Source: Parasponia andersonii (Eukaryota > Streptophyta > Magnoliopsida > Rosales > Cannabaceae). From it: a stretch of DNA of 64,000 nucleotides. A model generated the notes under the pieces. It was not told the origin of the DNA. It saw only the letters and a list, made by a program, of their open reading frames with translations, and did no database searches. Of the stretch, positions 22,902 to 33,582 are shown in pieces. The translations under genes and the position numbers were made by a program. The stretch covers positions 563,598 to 627,597 of the forward strand of contig JXTB01000043.1 of assembly GCA_002914805.1 (NCBI GenBank), written 5' to 3'. Position 1 is the first letter of the stretch. Every line of letters starts with the position of its first letter.

Positions 22902-24718
22902 TATTCCATCTCTACATTGCTCGCATTGTTGAAGATAGCAAATCCCACGTTTCACCAAGTTAGCCATTGTGGGGAGAATATTATGAAAAGTATACCAAAT
23001 GAATATCTTTATCTTTGGTGAAAGAGTAAGATTCCAGAGTGCACTCCACCATTTAGAGTCACTATACCTAGTGGACGAACTAGCTTCCCATTTAGCTGCC
23101 ATAGCAAGACGATAACCTTATTTAACTTTATAAATCCATTTACTATCATAATACCACATCAGAGAGTCTATTCTACTGGCAAACTCAGGGGGATTCTTTG
23201 AATACGGCCACGGTTAGAATGCCAGAAAAATTAATTGATTGAATCTACATTCCAATGCTGAGGATTATCAACCATAAGATGAGATACTTTAGAAATGTGT
23301 ATGTCTAGGGTAGTAGGAGTTACTAGTTTGAAAGATAAAGGTCTTGGCATCCAAAGATCATTCCAAATCTTAATATTAGTCCCATCACCAATCTATCACC
23401 AGAGGCTTGAGGAAAGCACTTGTCTTCTCTATAGCATACTATGCTAGATGTATGAAAGTCAGTTTCCAAGAGTAGCATTAAGAAATGAGCAGTAAGAAAA
23501 ATACTTAACTTTTAAAATGAGTGCCAATAAAGAAGTCAGAGATTGAATAACCTGCCACCCCTACTTGGCTAGCAAAGCTTTATTAAAGCCTTCTAAGTCT
23601 TTGAAGCCCTTACCCCTATCTCTCTTCGGAAGGCATAGCGTCTCATGCTTCTGCCAGTAAACTGTTTTTTTGTTTTTAGAACCCCCTACCAAAACTTGGT
23701 CACTGTCCCTTGAAGGTTATGGTAGAGTGTTAAAGGGATCTTGAAAACCACCATCGTGTAGTTAGGAATCCCCATGGCTACAGCTCTAATCAAGTTCCTC
23801 TTTCCCACCATTTGAGAAAAGGTGGCTCCTCCAAGATTGTAATTTTTTCCACACTTTCTTCTTAATAATCATAAAAGATAGCCACTTGTTTCTCCCTAAC
23901 ATAGATGACAATCCCAAGTATTTAGAATGAGAATTGCAAGCCTTAAGACCAAGCAATTCTTGAAGAGAGGTCCTAACCTCTATATCAACATTTAGGCTAT
24001 AAGTGATGGCAGACTTAGACATATTAACACATTAGCCAGAAGCAATCTCATATTGTCAAAGAATAGTCTTGATAGTTTCACTTTCAGTATTATTAGCCTT
24101 GTAGAAAATTAGACTGTCATCAACAAAGAAAAGGTAGTTTATGCAGGAACTATTTCGAATACAAGAGAAGCCCGTTAAATTACTAGTACTCTCAGCATGC
24201 AAAAAAAGGGAGAAGAGGCCTTCAGCACAAAGCAAAAAGAGGTAAGGCGACAGGGGACACCCTTGACGTAAACCCTATTAGGAGATCACTTTTCCTCTAG
24301 GAACGCCGTTAGTAATGAAAGAGAAACTCGGTTTTGAGATACACTTCCACACTAGTTCTCTCCAACCACTACAGAAACCTAGTTTCTCCATTACATTGTC
24401 TAAGAAGACCCATTTCACCTTATCATATCCATTACTCATGTCTAATTTCATACCCATCCATCCTTTAGTCCCATGATTCCGATTTTTCATGGAATGTAGC
24501 AACTCAAAAGCGACAATGAAATTATCCAAAATCAGCCTTCTTGGAACAAAAGTACTTTGTAAGTCCGATATTACCATGTGAAGAATGGATTTCAACCGAC
24601 TAGTCGTAGTTTTGGTAATGATTTTATAGACCGCATTGAACAAACTAATAAGGCGAAAGTCTAAAACATGTTTAGGAGACAGGACTTTTGGAATTAGGAT
24701 CACATGGTGAGATTTTGT
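22902..24718 (-). pseudogene. L1-type LINE, 5'-truncated RT part
   Basis: Minus strand, upstream half of the split LINE. The RT segment 24703-24278 has ILIPKVLSP, DFRLISLFNAVYKIITK, RLILDNFIVAFELLHSMK and KLDMSNGYDKVKW. The catalytic box reads FVDDSLIF near 24100-24130 (both Asp kept; family usually F/YADD). A later piece at 24022-23786 (LGLSSMLGRNKW) and the zinc-finger-type segment 23102-22902 (WWSALWNLTLSPKIKIFIW, then CEQC) lead straight to the Tat insertion point. The N-terminal endonuclease and start of RT are missing, a usual 5' truncation. Several frameshifts are present. Confidence 0.85.
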
Positions 24719-24989
24719 AGGTCACTAAATCGACGGTTTGCTATAATTAAAAAAAATAATTGATTTTAGTGCTTCAACTATTTATTTTATGAGTTTGAAA
24801 TAGCAAATGAATAAGAAATATGAGTTGAGAATTGACCAAAGAGAAAATTCTAGTTTTTTTTCTGTATTACTCTTTTACATGAAAAGTATTACAATTGTAT
24901 CATTGATCAAATCATAAGAACAATTCTACTTAGCAAGCATACCAACACAAAGAAGTAGGTTAAACCTTAAACTAAAGAGAAATTCAAAA
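24719..24989. other. Short spacer between LINE and copia element
   Basis: AT-rich, no ORF, repeat or motif recognised. The LINE 5' truncation point is at about 24718. Confidence 0.5.
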
Positions 24990-25243
24990 TATTAGAAATA
25001 AAACTAGCCTATAATGTCACAAGCTTCAGACATATGTGTGACCTTCCCATAAGCTTAAGACATGTTCAAGAATATTCTTTAAGCATTTCAAGAAACTGTT
25101 GTATAAATTATATTAATTACCTTCTTTATTTATTCTCTTGTGCACGTATAAGTACCAGTTATCCCACTATAAATTCAATATGATGTTGTTGCGGTATTCA
25201 TTTAGCCTTTAATAATTATATATACCTTTTCTTACCTTTTTGA
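24990..25243 (+). repeat. 5' LTR of the copia element
   Basis: Starts TATTAGAAATAAAAC (TGTTGGAAATAAAAC in the partner) and is collinear with 37029-37282. It has a CACTATAAATTC TATA-like motif near 25165. The right end is set by the primer-binding site. Confidence 0.85.
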
Positions 25244-25245
25244 CT

Positions 25246-25257
25246 TGATACCAAGAA
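25246..25257 (+). other. Primer-binding site of the copia element, decayed
   Basis: TGATACCAAGAAC follows the 5' LTR and resembles the initiator-Met site TGGTATCAGAGC with several changes. Its position is right; its sequence is weak. Confidence 0.5.
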
Positions 25258-25268
25258 CAAAAAGAAAT

Positions 25269-25715
25269 CCAAACTATTTATTTTACCTCAGTGGTAAAGC
25301 AAATACACCTGAGTCAATCAATGACTCCACGTAAAACTCCACTGGCAACACAAATACATTGGGGTTAACCTCAAGCAATACCAACCCTATCTCTCTCTTA
25401 GAGAACACACCGGAAAACCCTTTTCCCACCAATCTTAACCATATCCTACCCATTAGCAAAAACTTCCTTCTCTGGAAGCTGCTGGTATTACTAGCAGTGT
25501 GCGACCATGACCTTAACGGCCTCTTTCTTGGCATAAAGGAATGCCTACCGGAGTGGATCACAGTGACAAAGGAAAACATGGCCCGTACAGTTATCAACCC
25601 TACCTTATCTCAATGTCATCGCCTTAACCAACTATTACTAAGTTGGCTACTTTCATCAATAACTAAAGGTGTCCTTGGTTAAGTCGTAAGTTGTCCTACT
25701 ACTAACGAAGCTTAG
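25269..25715 (+). pseudogene. gag: Copia gag, first part
   Basis: The open stretch includes NFLLWKLLVLLAVCDHDLNG and LNQLLLSWLLSSITKGVLG (about 25450-25680), the UBN2-type gag of Ty1/copia elements. The reading reaches a TAG at 25713-25715, where the element B LTR begins. The family is expected to have Trp there. The gag resumes at 31650. Confidence 0.8.
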
Positions 25716-26362
25716 TGTCACGACCCTAACCTTAAACTAGACAATCGTGAGGCACTTAGCACGATCTGTCGCACTAAGTCAACCTACTAACTCTCAAGAA
25801 AGGGATTTAGAGTAAGCTTTGAGACAAAGTAGTAAGGATAAGAGAGTTTGAGTGAATAAATGGCTTAGTATTACTCTTAGAATGCTTATAACTCTCACAA
25901 ATGGGACTTGTGTACAAATGAACCCAATGGGTCTTTTATACATACAAAGCCTAAACTAATCAAGGGTTACGATCGTGCCAAGTGACACAAATGGTCTAGA
26001 ATATTCTCAAATAAATTTACAATATCTACAAAGATATTTACATAGAGAAATCTAGAACAAGCATGGTCTAGATCCTTCTAAGAGGTTCACCCACCATCTT
26101 GGCTCTTCCAAGTCATTTCAGGAGCTTCTAGGACTGCCCAACCTATCTAGCTCCATTTCGGCCTTGTCTAGAACTTTCTAGGACTTAGTAGCACCATCTA
26201 GAGTCTTCTAATATGACCAAGACCTCTCTTGATTATTCTAGAAGTGTCCACCATATTCTAGGGTTTTCCTTAATCCTTTTGGGTGAATAGTATATATAGA
26301 AGACCTTAAAGCTATGAGCAATAATATTTGGATTTGGAGAGCCATATGAGCGGGGTGTAACA
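25716..26362 (-). repeat. 3' LTR of element B
   Basis: Starts TGTCACGACC on the plus strand (ends GGTCGTGACA on the element strand) and finishes GTAACA at 26362. It matches 30996-31649 and the element A LTR. Confidence 0.92.
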
Positions 26363-26376
26363 CCCTCCTCCACTCA
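26363..26376 (-). other. Polypurine tract of element B
   Basis: The minus strand reads GAGTGGAGGAGGG directly before the LTR start, the same tract as in element A. Confidence 0.75.
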
Positions 26377-26763
26377 AGTTCACGACGTACCCGTCATGCC
26401 ATCGACTTTGAATCGCTTGATATAGTTTTTGAATTACCACAAGGCATCCTCATGCTCCCAGCTAACCTCGGCCTCGGGCAAATTCTTCCATTTCACTAGG
26501 TATTCTCGGTAATTAGGAACATCACGTTGGCGTATCAAGCGATCAGCCATAATACACTCTACCTCTTTATCAAAAGAGGTTACCACTGCAGTAGGAGCTC
26601 TTTTGGACTCGCCCCTTGAAAGATCCCCCTCATCTCCATGGTAGAGTTTTAGCGTGCTAACATGGAAGACAGGGGAAATCTTTAACTTGGCAGGAAATTG
26701 AAGCTTATAGGAAACCTTACCCATGTGCTTGAGTACCAGAAATAGACCCTCGTATTTGTGCAC
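26376..26763 (-). pseudogene. Chromodomain-like integrase C-terminus of element B
   Basis: Minus strand open piece with GLFLVLKHMGKVSYKLQFP, then VECIMADRLIRQRDV, YREYLVKWKNLPEAEVSWEHEDALW. The two Trp residues that element A has lost to stops (in KWKNLP and VSWEHE) are present, so the aromatic positions of the chromodomain are intact in this copy. Confidence 0.8.
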
Positions 26764-26799
26764 TAACCCTTTATGCGCCTTCCTTAAGGTTTTAAATTG

Positions 26800-27800
26800 T
26801 TAGGACAACAGCTTGACAAGGACTAAATCTCTCTCTTGGTACTCAACGTGCCTCCTCTTTTTGTCGGCCCACTTCTTCATTCTTTTAAAAGCTTTGTTCA
26901 AGTAGGCCCTAGCCAACTCTGCTTGCTCATGCCATGCCTTAGCAAACTTGAATGTTGCGAGACTTTTTCCATCGTAACTTGTCGCTAAGGCATGTGGGGT
27001 CATAGGTTATTGGCCTATGACTATCTCGAAGGGACTCTTGCCCATAGACTCACTCCACTGTAGGTTAAAGGAGAATTAGGCCACATCAAGTAATTTTGCT
27101 CAATCTTTTTGATTGGCACTCAAATATAGCTCTAGCAAGGCATTCACCCTTTCCGTCTGGCCATTGCTTTGGGGGTAAAAGCTAGTAGAAAAGTTCAAGT
27201 CTGAACCCATCAACTTGAACAATTCTGTCTAAAACCTTCAGTGAATCGGGGATCACGATCACTTACAATATTTGATGGGACTCCCTAGAGCTTCATGACA
27301 TGCTTCATAAAGAGCCACGCAGTCTCATCTGTGAGACAATCAGGTGAAGCAGGTATAAATATGGTATACTTGCTTTAGCGATCCACCACTACTATAATAC
27401 TGCCAAAGTCCTCTAGCTTAGGCAGGTTAGTGATAAAATCCATAGAAACACTCTCCCACAGCCTCTCAGGAATAGGGAGAGGTTCTAACAATTCATCCGG
27501 TGATTGTTGTTCCATCTTATCTTATTGGCATACAAGATAAGTTCGTACATAGGACTTGACATCATCCCTCAGTTGAGACCAATAGTAGATAGATTGGATA
27601 AGAGCAAGAGTATGTTTCTAACTTAGGTGACCAGTCTACAAGTAATCGTGGCACTCTTTGATAAGCTCTTTTCTTAAGTTCCCCCACTTAGACATATAGA
27701 GTTGATTGCCTTTGGCATAGAGAAGTCCGTTGCTTAACCAAAAACGTCTCGTCCTTCCTTCTGTCATCAGAGGCAACGGGCTCTTTGCAAGAATATCGTG
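26800..27800 (-). pseudogene. Integrase of element B
   Basis: Minus strand. LRKELIKECHDYL (zinc finger start, about 27680), a YVRTYLVCQ piece near 27530, SMDFITNLP with the first Asp (about 27440), an IVSDRDPRF block with the second Asp (about 27250) and the basic tail KRMKKWADKKRRHVEYQ (about 26890-26820). Stops and frameshifts between 27060 and 27300 destroy the core around the Glu. Confidence 0.83.
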
Positions 27801-27840
27801 TTCTAGTCCTTCCTTAATTTTCTGCTTATGACATCTGCCA

Positions 27841-28463
27841 CTACATTGGCCTTTCGGGCTTGTATTCAAGCTTGTAATCAAATTTTGCCAAGAAGTCTTG
27901 CCACCGAGCTTGCTTAGGACTCAACTTTTTCTGAGTTTTAAAGTAGCTTGTGGCTACATTGTCGGTCATGATCATGAAGTGAGTACCCAACAAGTAGTGT
28001 CGCCACACCCTTAGGCAATGGATGATAGCAGTCATCTCTTTTTCTTGTACCATGTAGCATCTCTCGGTGTTATTGAGCTTGCGGTTTTCATAAGTAATTA
28101 GACGCCCTTTTGCATTAGTACTCTGCCAATAGCAAAGTCAGAGGCATATGTATGAAGCTCATATGCCTTTGAATGATCGGGTAAGCTGAGAACCGACTCT
28201 TCGCTTACCGCCTTCTTCAAATCTTCAAATGAAACTTGATACTCAAGTGTCCATTCCCAAGACTTGTTCTTCTTGAGCAGGTTAGTAAGTGGCGCTACTC
28301 TTGCTAAGTAGGACTTGATGAACCATCTATAGTAGTTCACAAGTCCAAGGAAATACCTCAATTCTGGTACCTTAGTAGGAGGTTCCCACTCTTGGATGAC
28401 TTGCATCTTGACTTTATCTATCATAAGTTTCCCATCCTTTATCTTATGCATTAGGAACATCAC
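27841..28463 (-). pseudogene. RNase H of element B, catalytic Asp lost
   Basis: Minus strand. The connection segment ([26 protein letters not shown]) leads to the RNase H start, which reads LHTYASDFAIG. The first catalytic Asp found in element A is Tyr here (codon at 28146-28148). The later TDNVATSYF and YKLEYKPERP blocks are at 27975-27845. A break near 28095 separates the two open pieces. Confidence 0.83.
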
Positions 28464-28469
28464 TTCCTC

Positions 28470-29145
28470 TTAGGCAAAGGAGCACTTCTTCTTCTTGATG
28501 AATAGTTGGTTTTCTCTCAAGATATCGAATACCTTTCTCAAATATTCTAGGTGCTTTTCCATGGTCTTGCTATAGATGACTATATCATCAAGATAGACTA
28601 CAACGAACTGAACGAGGTAGGGATGGAATAACTTATTCATGAGGATGCAAAAGGTAGTAGGTGCATTGGTAAGACCAAATGGCATGACTAAGAATTCATA
28701 AGCACCATAACTTGTCACGCATGTGGTCTTGGGCTCATCCCCCTATGCTATGCGCACTTAGTAGTTCTCCGAGCGTAGATCAAGCTTTGAGAAGTATCTA
28801 GCGTTCCCAAGTTGATTGAACAAGTCGACCATAAGTGGGATGAGGTATTTGTTCTTTACTGTCACCTTGTTAAGAGCCCGGTAATCAACGTATATCCTTA
28901 GTGAGCCATTTTTCTTCTTCTAGAACAATACCGGGGCACCAAAAGGAGCCTTGGAGGGCTTGATGAAACCCGCATCAAGCAACTTCTTTAGTTATTTCTA
29001 GAGTTCCGCTAACTCCGAAGTGGCCATTTGATAGGGACTTATCGCAGGTGTTCTCGTGCCTAGCTCAAGCTCAATTTCATGATTTACCTCTTTCCTAGGT
29101 AGAAGTTTCTTGGGTAGAGTGTCTGGCATTACATCTTAGAATTCA
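28470..29145 (-). pseudogene. Reverse transcriptase of element B
   Basis: Minus strand. [20 protein letters not shown] block near 28870-28930, FSKLDLRS near 28780, then an open piece 28718-28470 with [25 protein letters not shown] and [12 protein letters not shown] (catalytic Asp pair intact). The piece deleted in element A near 2475 is present here. Several stops interrupt the N-terminal half. Confidence 0.85.
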
Positions 29146-29164
29146 TCCAAGATAGCTTGTACCT

Positions 29165-29692
29165 CTATGGGTAGGTTACCTTGAGGTTCCAATTCTTCTC
29201 ATGCTCCTTTAGGATGGCTAAGTAACTCTCTTCCTCCCTTCTCAAGCCTTTCTTGAATTGAAATGCAGAGAGTACTTTATTTTCTGCTTTTGTGGACCAT
29301 TCCGTTGGTACCACACAGGCCTTTTTACCATTTAAGATGCACATAGAATTGGCAAAAGGAACAGAGAATGCTCGCACTGTATCAAGGAACTCCAAACCAA
29401 GCACCACCACGAAATCATCCATTGGCACCACTGATAAGTCAAGTTGGCCAACTCATGCACCTAGGCTAGCCTTAATACCATGAACAATCCCATGGATGTG
29501 GCGTGCTGCAGAGTTTACTGCCTTAAGGGAGCCTCCTCCATTGGACACCGACAAGCCCAACCACATAGCTTCCGCAACAGAGATGAAGTTGTAGGATACA
29601 CCCGTGTCAACCAAGGCTTTAGTGGCCTTGCCATTGATTGTTGTATCTACAAAGAGTAGGCTCTTAGCTTGTGACTTAGGGGTCGATTGCAA
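29165..29692 (-). pseudogene. Protease of element B
   Basis: Minus strand. The active site reads ALVDTGVSYNF, catalytic Asp intact, followed by VVLGLEFLD. A stop just after the IKASLGA stretch splits it into two open pieces (29692-29453 and 29431-29165). Compared with element A it keeps the active site but also lies in a broken Gag-Pol. Confidence 0.83.
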
Positions 29693-29759
29693 GGCATTAA
29701 GAAGTTGTAAGGAACCAACACGTGTACCATTGTCTTCACTATCACCTCATTCTTGGCTT

Positions 29760-30941
29760 AGCTCAGAGGCAATTTAGTTGCTGAATGCTTTTTTCTTGGG
29801 ACACTCGTGTGCCCAATATGGCCAATCATAAAGGAAGTACTTGACCCTTAGCTTGGAGAAGTCACAGTCTTCCTTCTCTTTGCCCTTGTCTTTGTGCCTG
29901 TAGGAGGAACTATCTTTGTTCCATTATTCCTCCTTTTGTTTGCTCTCTCCCACTCTTTGCTCTACCACCCTTCTTGTCTTTAGCCTTAGAAGGGACCTTA
30001 TTAGTAGAGTAATCAACAAGGCTCTCGGCTATCACAATAGCATCAACCAAGTCCTAAACGCCACGGTGCATGAGCTCTAACTTGGCACAGTTCTGAAGAC
30101 CATCCATGAAAAAGAATAGGACATCCTTATCTGTAGTGTCAGGGACTTAGAGCAAGAATGTGGTAAACTTTTTCATGTAGTCTCTAACACTGCCAGATTG
30201 TTTGAGGCAGTGAAGACGGCCTTTCGCTTATTCTTCAGCATTCTCGGGGAAGAATTGCCTTTTTAGCTCCCTTTTGAAGTTATCAAAGGTGGCTATTATG
30301 CACACCCCTCATTGCAACTCCCCGTGTCTCTGCCTCTACCATAGCATGACAAAATCAGTTAGATACAAAGCAGCATTACGAATTTTACCGGCATCGTCCG
30401 TCACACCGGCGGCCTTAAAGTATTGCTCGAGTCTCTATAGGAAGTTCTCAACTTCCCTAACATTGCGAGTACCATTGAAGGTCTTTGGTTTAGGTACCTC
30501 AACCTTTCTTACCTCAATAGTTGTTATGGTGGTCACCCTCATGGCCACCACTCACTTGCACAAAGTAAGATCACCACCCATCTCATCTACTCTAAGTAAA
30601 ACATTATTAAGTTCTCTTTGAAAGAGATCTAGTATCTTTGCAATCTCCGAATAAAGGAACTCGATCTCGCGCCTTAAGTCGTCCTCTAGCCTACTAAGCG
30701 TATCTTTGATGCCGCTGTAGAACTCTGTATCCTTGGTCTCCAAACTATCGCAACGACCATCTAGATCGTCTACAAGTTCGCCCAACGTTCCTAAGTTAGA
30801 CTCTAGTCGAGACACTCTAGCCTCCAAGCTAGTCACCACGTCCCTCAACTTGCCGCGGGTAGTACCCTTCTTCCCTTCATCACTCTCACGTTCAGAAGTA
30901 CCAACTTCAACGGGGTCAGGAGTTGTAACCATGGTCTTCAT
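29760..30941 (-). pseudogene. gag: gag of element B
   Basis: Minus strand, ATG at 30941 (MKTMVTTPDPVEVG), the same start as element A. The coiled-coil N-terminal segment (VTSLEARVSRLESNL to LLRVDEMGGDL) reads open to about 30552, unlike element A where a stop intervenes. The capsid domain continues with stops and frameshifts to about 30000, followed by a Lys-rich linker and a decayed zinc knuckle near 29790-29850. Confidence 0.83.
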
Positions 30942-30980
30942 ATGGACAATAGAACCACCAAGATAAAATGAGCAACTAAG

Positions 30981-30992
30981 GCTCTGATACCA
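30981..30992 (-). other. Primer-binding site of element B
   Basis: The minus strand reads TGGTATCAGAGC, a perfect initiator Met tRNA site, three bases from the 5' LTR. Confidence 0.88.
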
Positions 30993-30995
30993 TGT

Positions 30996-31649
30996 TGTCA
31001 CGACCTTAGCCTTAAACTAGACAATCGTTCAGCACTTAGTACAGTCTATCGCACTAAGTCAGCCTACTAACTCTCAAGAAAGGGATTTAGAGTAAGCTTT
31101 GAGACAAAGTGGTAAGGATAAAAGAGTTTGAGTGAATAAATGGCTTTATATTACTCTTAGAATGTTTATAACTCTCACAAATGAGACTTGTGTACAAATG
31201 AACCTAAGGGGTCCTTTATATAGGCAACGTCTAAACCAACCAAGGGTTATGATCGTGCCAAGTGGCATGATCTTATACAGGGTCTAGAATATTCTCAAAT
31301 AAAGTTACAATATCTACAAAGATATTTACATAGAGAAATCTAGAACAAGCATGGTCTAGATTCTTCTAAGAGATTCACCCACCATTTTGGCTCTTCCAAG
31401 TCATTCTAGGAGCTTCTAGGACTGTCCAATCTATCTAGCACCATCTGGCCTTGTTTAGAGCCTTCTAAGACTTAGTAGTACCATTTAGAGTCTTCTAGTA
31501 CGGTCAAGACCTCTCTTGATCATTCTAGAAGTGTCCATCACGTTCTAGGGCCTTTCTTAATCCTTTTGGGTAAGCAGTATATATAGAGGACCTTAGAGCC
31601 ATGAGCAATAATATTTGGATTTGGGGAGCCAAATGAGCGGAGTATAATA
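30996..31649 (-). repeat. 5' LTR of element B
   Basis: Partner of 25716-26362, bordered on the left by the primer-binding site. Its outer end has decayed to ATAATA where the partner has GTAACA, so the last base is approximate. Confidence 0.9.
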
Positions 31650-32250
31650 TTAGGCTGCTATTGAAAGACTCATATCATCTCAATCAAGAGCTAGATTCTT
31701 GTAGCTGTGAACCCAACTACAAATAACACGAAAAGGCTCAATGACCATTACTAAATACTTTCGAAAAATGAAGAATATTACAAATAACTTGGTTAATACT
31801 GATCAAACCATTAAAGAAGATGACTTGATACTCTATCTTATTGTTGGTATAGGATCTGAATATAACAATATTGTAGTGAATATAACCTCTTGTCATGATG
31901 CTCTTGCATTTCAAGAGATATATTCCATTCTTTTGAATCATAAAAATCATTTGGAATAATAAAATATTGCTGCTAATATCGAAATTCACAATGCCACTAC
32001 CAATATTGCAACCAGTGGAGGACAACAACATAGTGGCAAACCAGAGCCTCAACGAAACAGAAGTGGTTTCTCCCACTTCAATAGTCATCGTGGTAGTCGA
32101 GGCGGTAAAGGTAGTGGTCATCACAACAAACCCATCTACCAAGTGTGCAAAAAAAATGGGCCACACTACTGCAATTTGCTCATTTTTCTATGACAAAAAT
32201 TTTCAACCACCACAAAGTAACCCGATGTCTACTTTTGTCGCTGCTCCTAA
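31650..32250 (+). pseudogene. gag: Copia gag, second part with zinc knuckle
   Basis: Right of element B the gag continues with an AIERLISSQSRA-like stretch at about 31660-31700, then MTITKYFRKMKNITNNLV (31741 onward) and DDLILYLIVGIGSEYNNIV. A degraded CCHC knuckle (VCKKNGPHYC) lies near 32135-32170. Frameshifts occur near 31960 and 32100. Confidence 0.8.
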
Positions 32251-32254
32251 AACT

Positions 32255-32640
32255 GCCACTAATCCTAATTGGTATGTGGATAGTGGAGCAACAAATTATG
32301 TTACCAACAACACTAAAAACCTGAACACCAAGATAGATTACAATAGCTTTGAGAAACTCACCATCGGTAATGGGCAAGATATAGACATACACCACATTAT
32401 CCATGGTTTGCTTTTCTTCTCTCAAAAAACTTTACTTGAAAAATGTCCTCCATGTCCCTTCCATAACTAAAAACTTGTTGAGTGTTGCTAAACTGACTTT
32501 TATTAATAATGTTCTAATTGAATTTTCTGATGATTGTTATATTGCCAAGGACAAAAGCTTGGGGATATTTCTTTTTGAAGGCTTGGCTAAGAATGGTCTC
32601 TACCAGTTAGCAACTGCTTAACATAGTTCCTCTCATGCCA
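32255..32640 (+). pseudogene. Copia protease
   Basis: NWYVDSGATNYVTNN at about 32265-32310 is the aspartic protease active site with catalytic Asp and DSGA intact. The following KLTIGNGQDIDI block and, after a frameshift near 32400, VLHVPSITKNLLSV (to about 32490) are typical of the copia protease to GAG-pre-integrase segment. Confidence 0.83.
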
Positions 32641-32678
32641 AGAAACTTGTTCACCTTCGTTCTAATATTAATACCAAC

Positions 32679-33575
32679 TTGTCTCAAATTTTCCCTTCCA
32701 AGAAAACCTCTATTGCAGATACCTCACCTTCTGAGTTCTACAATAGCCTTCCTAGAACTAATGTCTTTATTTCTAGTTTATATGATGCCAATGATTTTCA
32801 TAGAAGACTAGGTCATCCTAGAGAAGATATATTATTTAAAATTCTAAAGTATTTTATTCCTTCTTTGAATATCAAAAGAAAGACTTTAGAATTTTGCTCA
32901 GACTATTATCTTAGAAAAGCACATCGCTTCTTCTTCTAAAAATCCTCAACAATTTCAATCAAACTCTTTCAGCTAATACATACAGATGTTTGGGGTCTAT
33001 CACCCACTCTCTCTAGTTAAGGCTACAAATACTACATACACTTCATAGATGACCATTCATGTTTTACTTGAATTTTTTCTATGAAAGAAAAGTTAAAAGT
33101 TTACCAAGCCTTTGTCCGATTCAAAACTTTTATTGAAAATCAATTTAGCACCATAATCAAAGCCTTCCAATCTAACTGGGGAGGAAAGTATCGCTTTTAT
33201 TTACCCTTCTTGCAACAACATGGAGTCTTGTTTAGACATCCTTGCCCTCATGAACATGAACAAAATAGTAAAGCCAAAAGAAACATCGCCTCATTTTTGA
33301 AATAGGCCCAACTCTCTTTGCACACTCTTCAATGCCTAAGAAATTCTGGTGGGAAGCATTTGAAACCTCAGTCTACCTCATAAATAGGATGCCAACCAAG
33401 GTTCTTCACTATATCACACCCTTGGAAAAACTATTGAACCGAAAACCCGATTACACCTTTATTAAAAGTTTTGGTTATGCCTGCTACCCATATCTAAGAC
33501 CATACCACAATACAAAGTTCTAATTTCATTCTTCAAAGTGTTTTTTCTTGGGTATAGCTCAGCACACAAAGGCTA
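32679..33575 (+). pseudogene. Copia integrase, two catalytic residues replaced
   Basis: The pre-integrase HHCC start is RRLGHPREDILFKIL (about 32800). The core begins with LIHTDVWG (first Asp, about 32975). The second catalytic Asp lies in FQSNWGGKYR at about 33165-33191: the expected Asp is Asn (codon 33174-33176). The third residue, in HEQNSKAKRN, is Lys instead of Glu (33276-33278). The tail FWWEAFETSVYLINRMP and LEKLLNRKPDY is well kept. A stop at 33301 and frameshifts add to the damage. The reading breaks off near 33580 at an insertion. Confidence 0.83.
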
Positions 33576-33582
33576 CAAATAT

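Larger units (their letters stand above)
25716..31649 (-). mobile_element. Ty3/gypsy chromovirus-type element B, nested in copia gag
   Basis: Full-length second copy of the element A family in the opposite orientation, with LTRs 25716-26362 and 30996-31649. The flanks share TTAG (CTTAG at 25711-25715; TTAG at 31650-31653), consistent with a 4-5-bp target duplication. On the minus strand come primer-binding site, gag, protease, RT, RNase H, integrase and chromodomain in order, all broken by stops or frameshifts. Its LTRs differ from each other at roughly one base in ten by eye, so it is an old insertion, yet younger than the copia element it interrupts. Confidence 0.93.
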
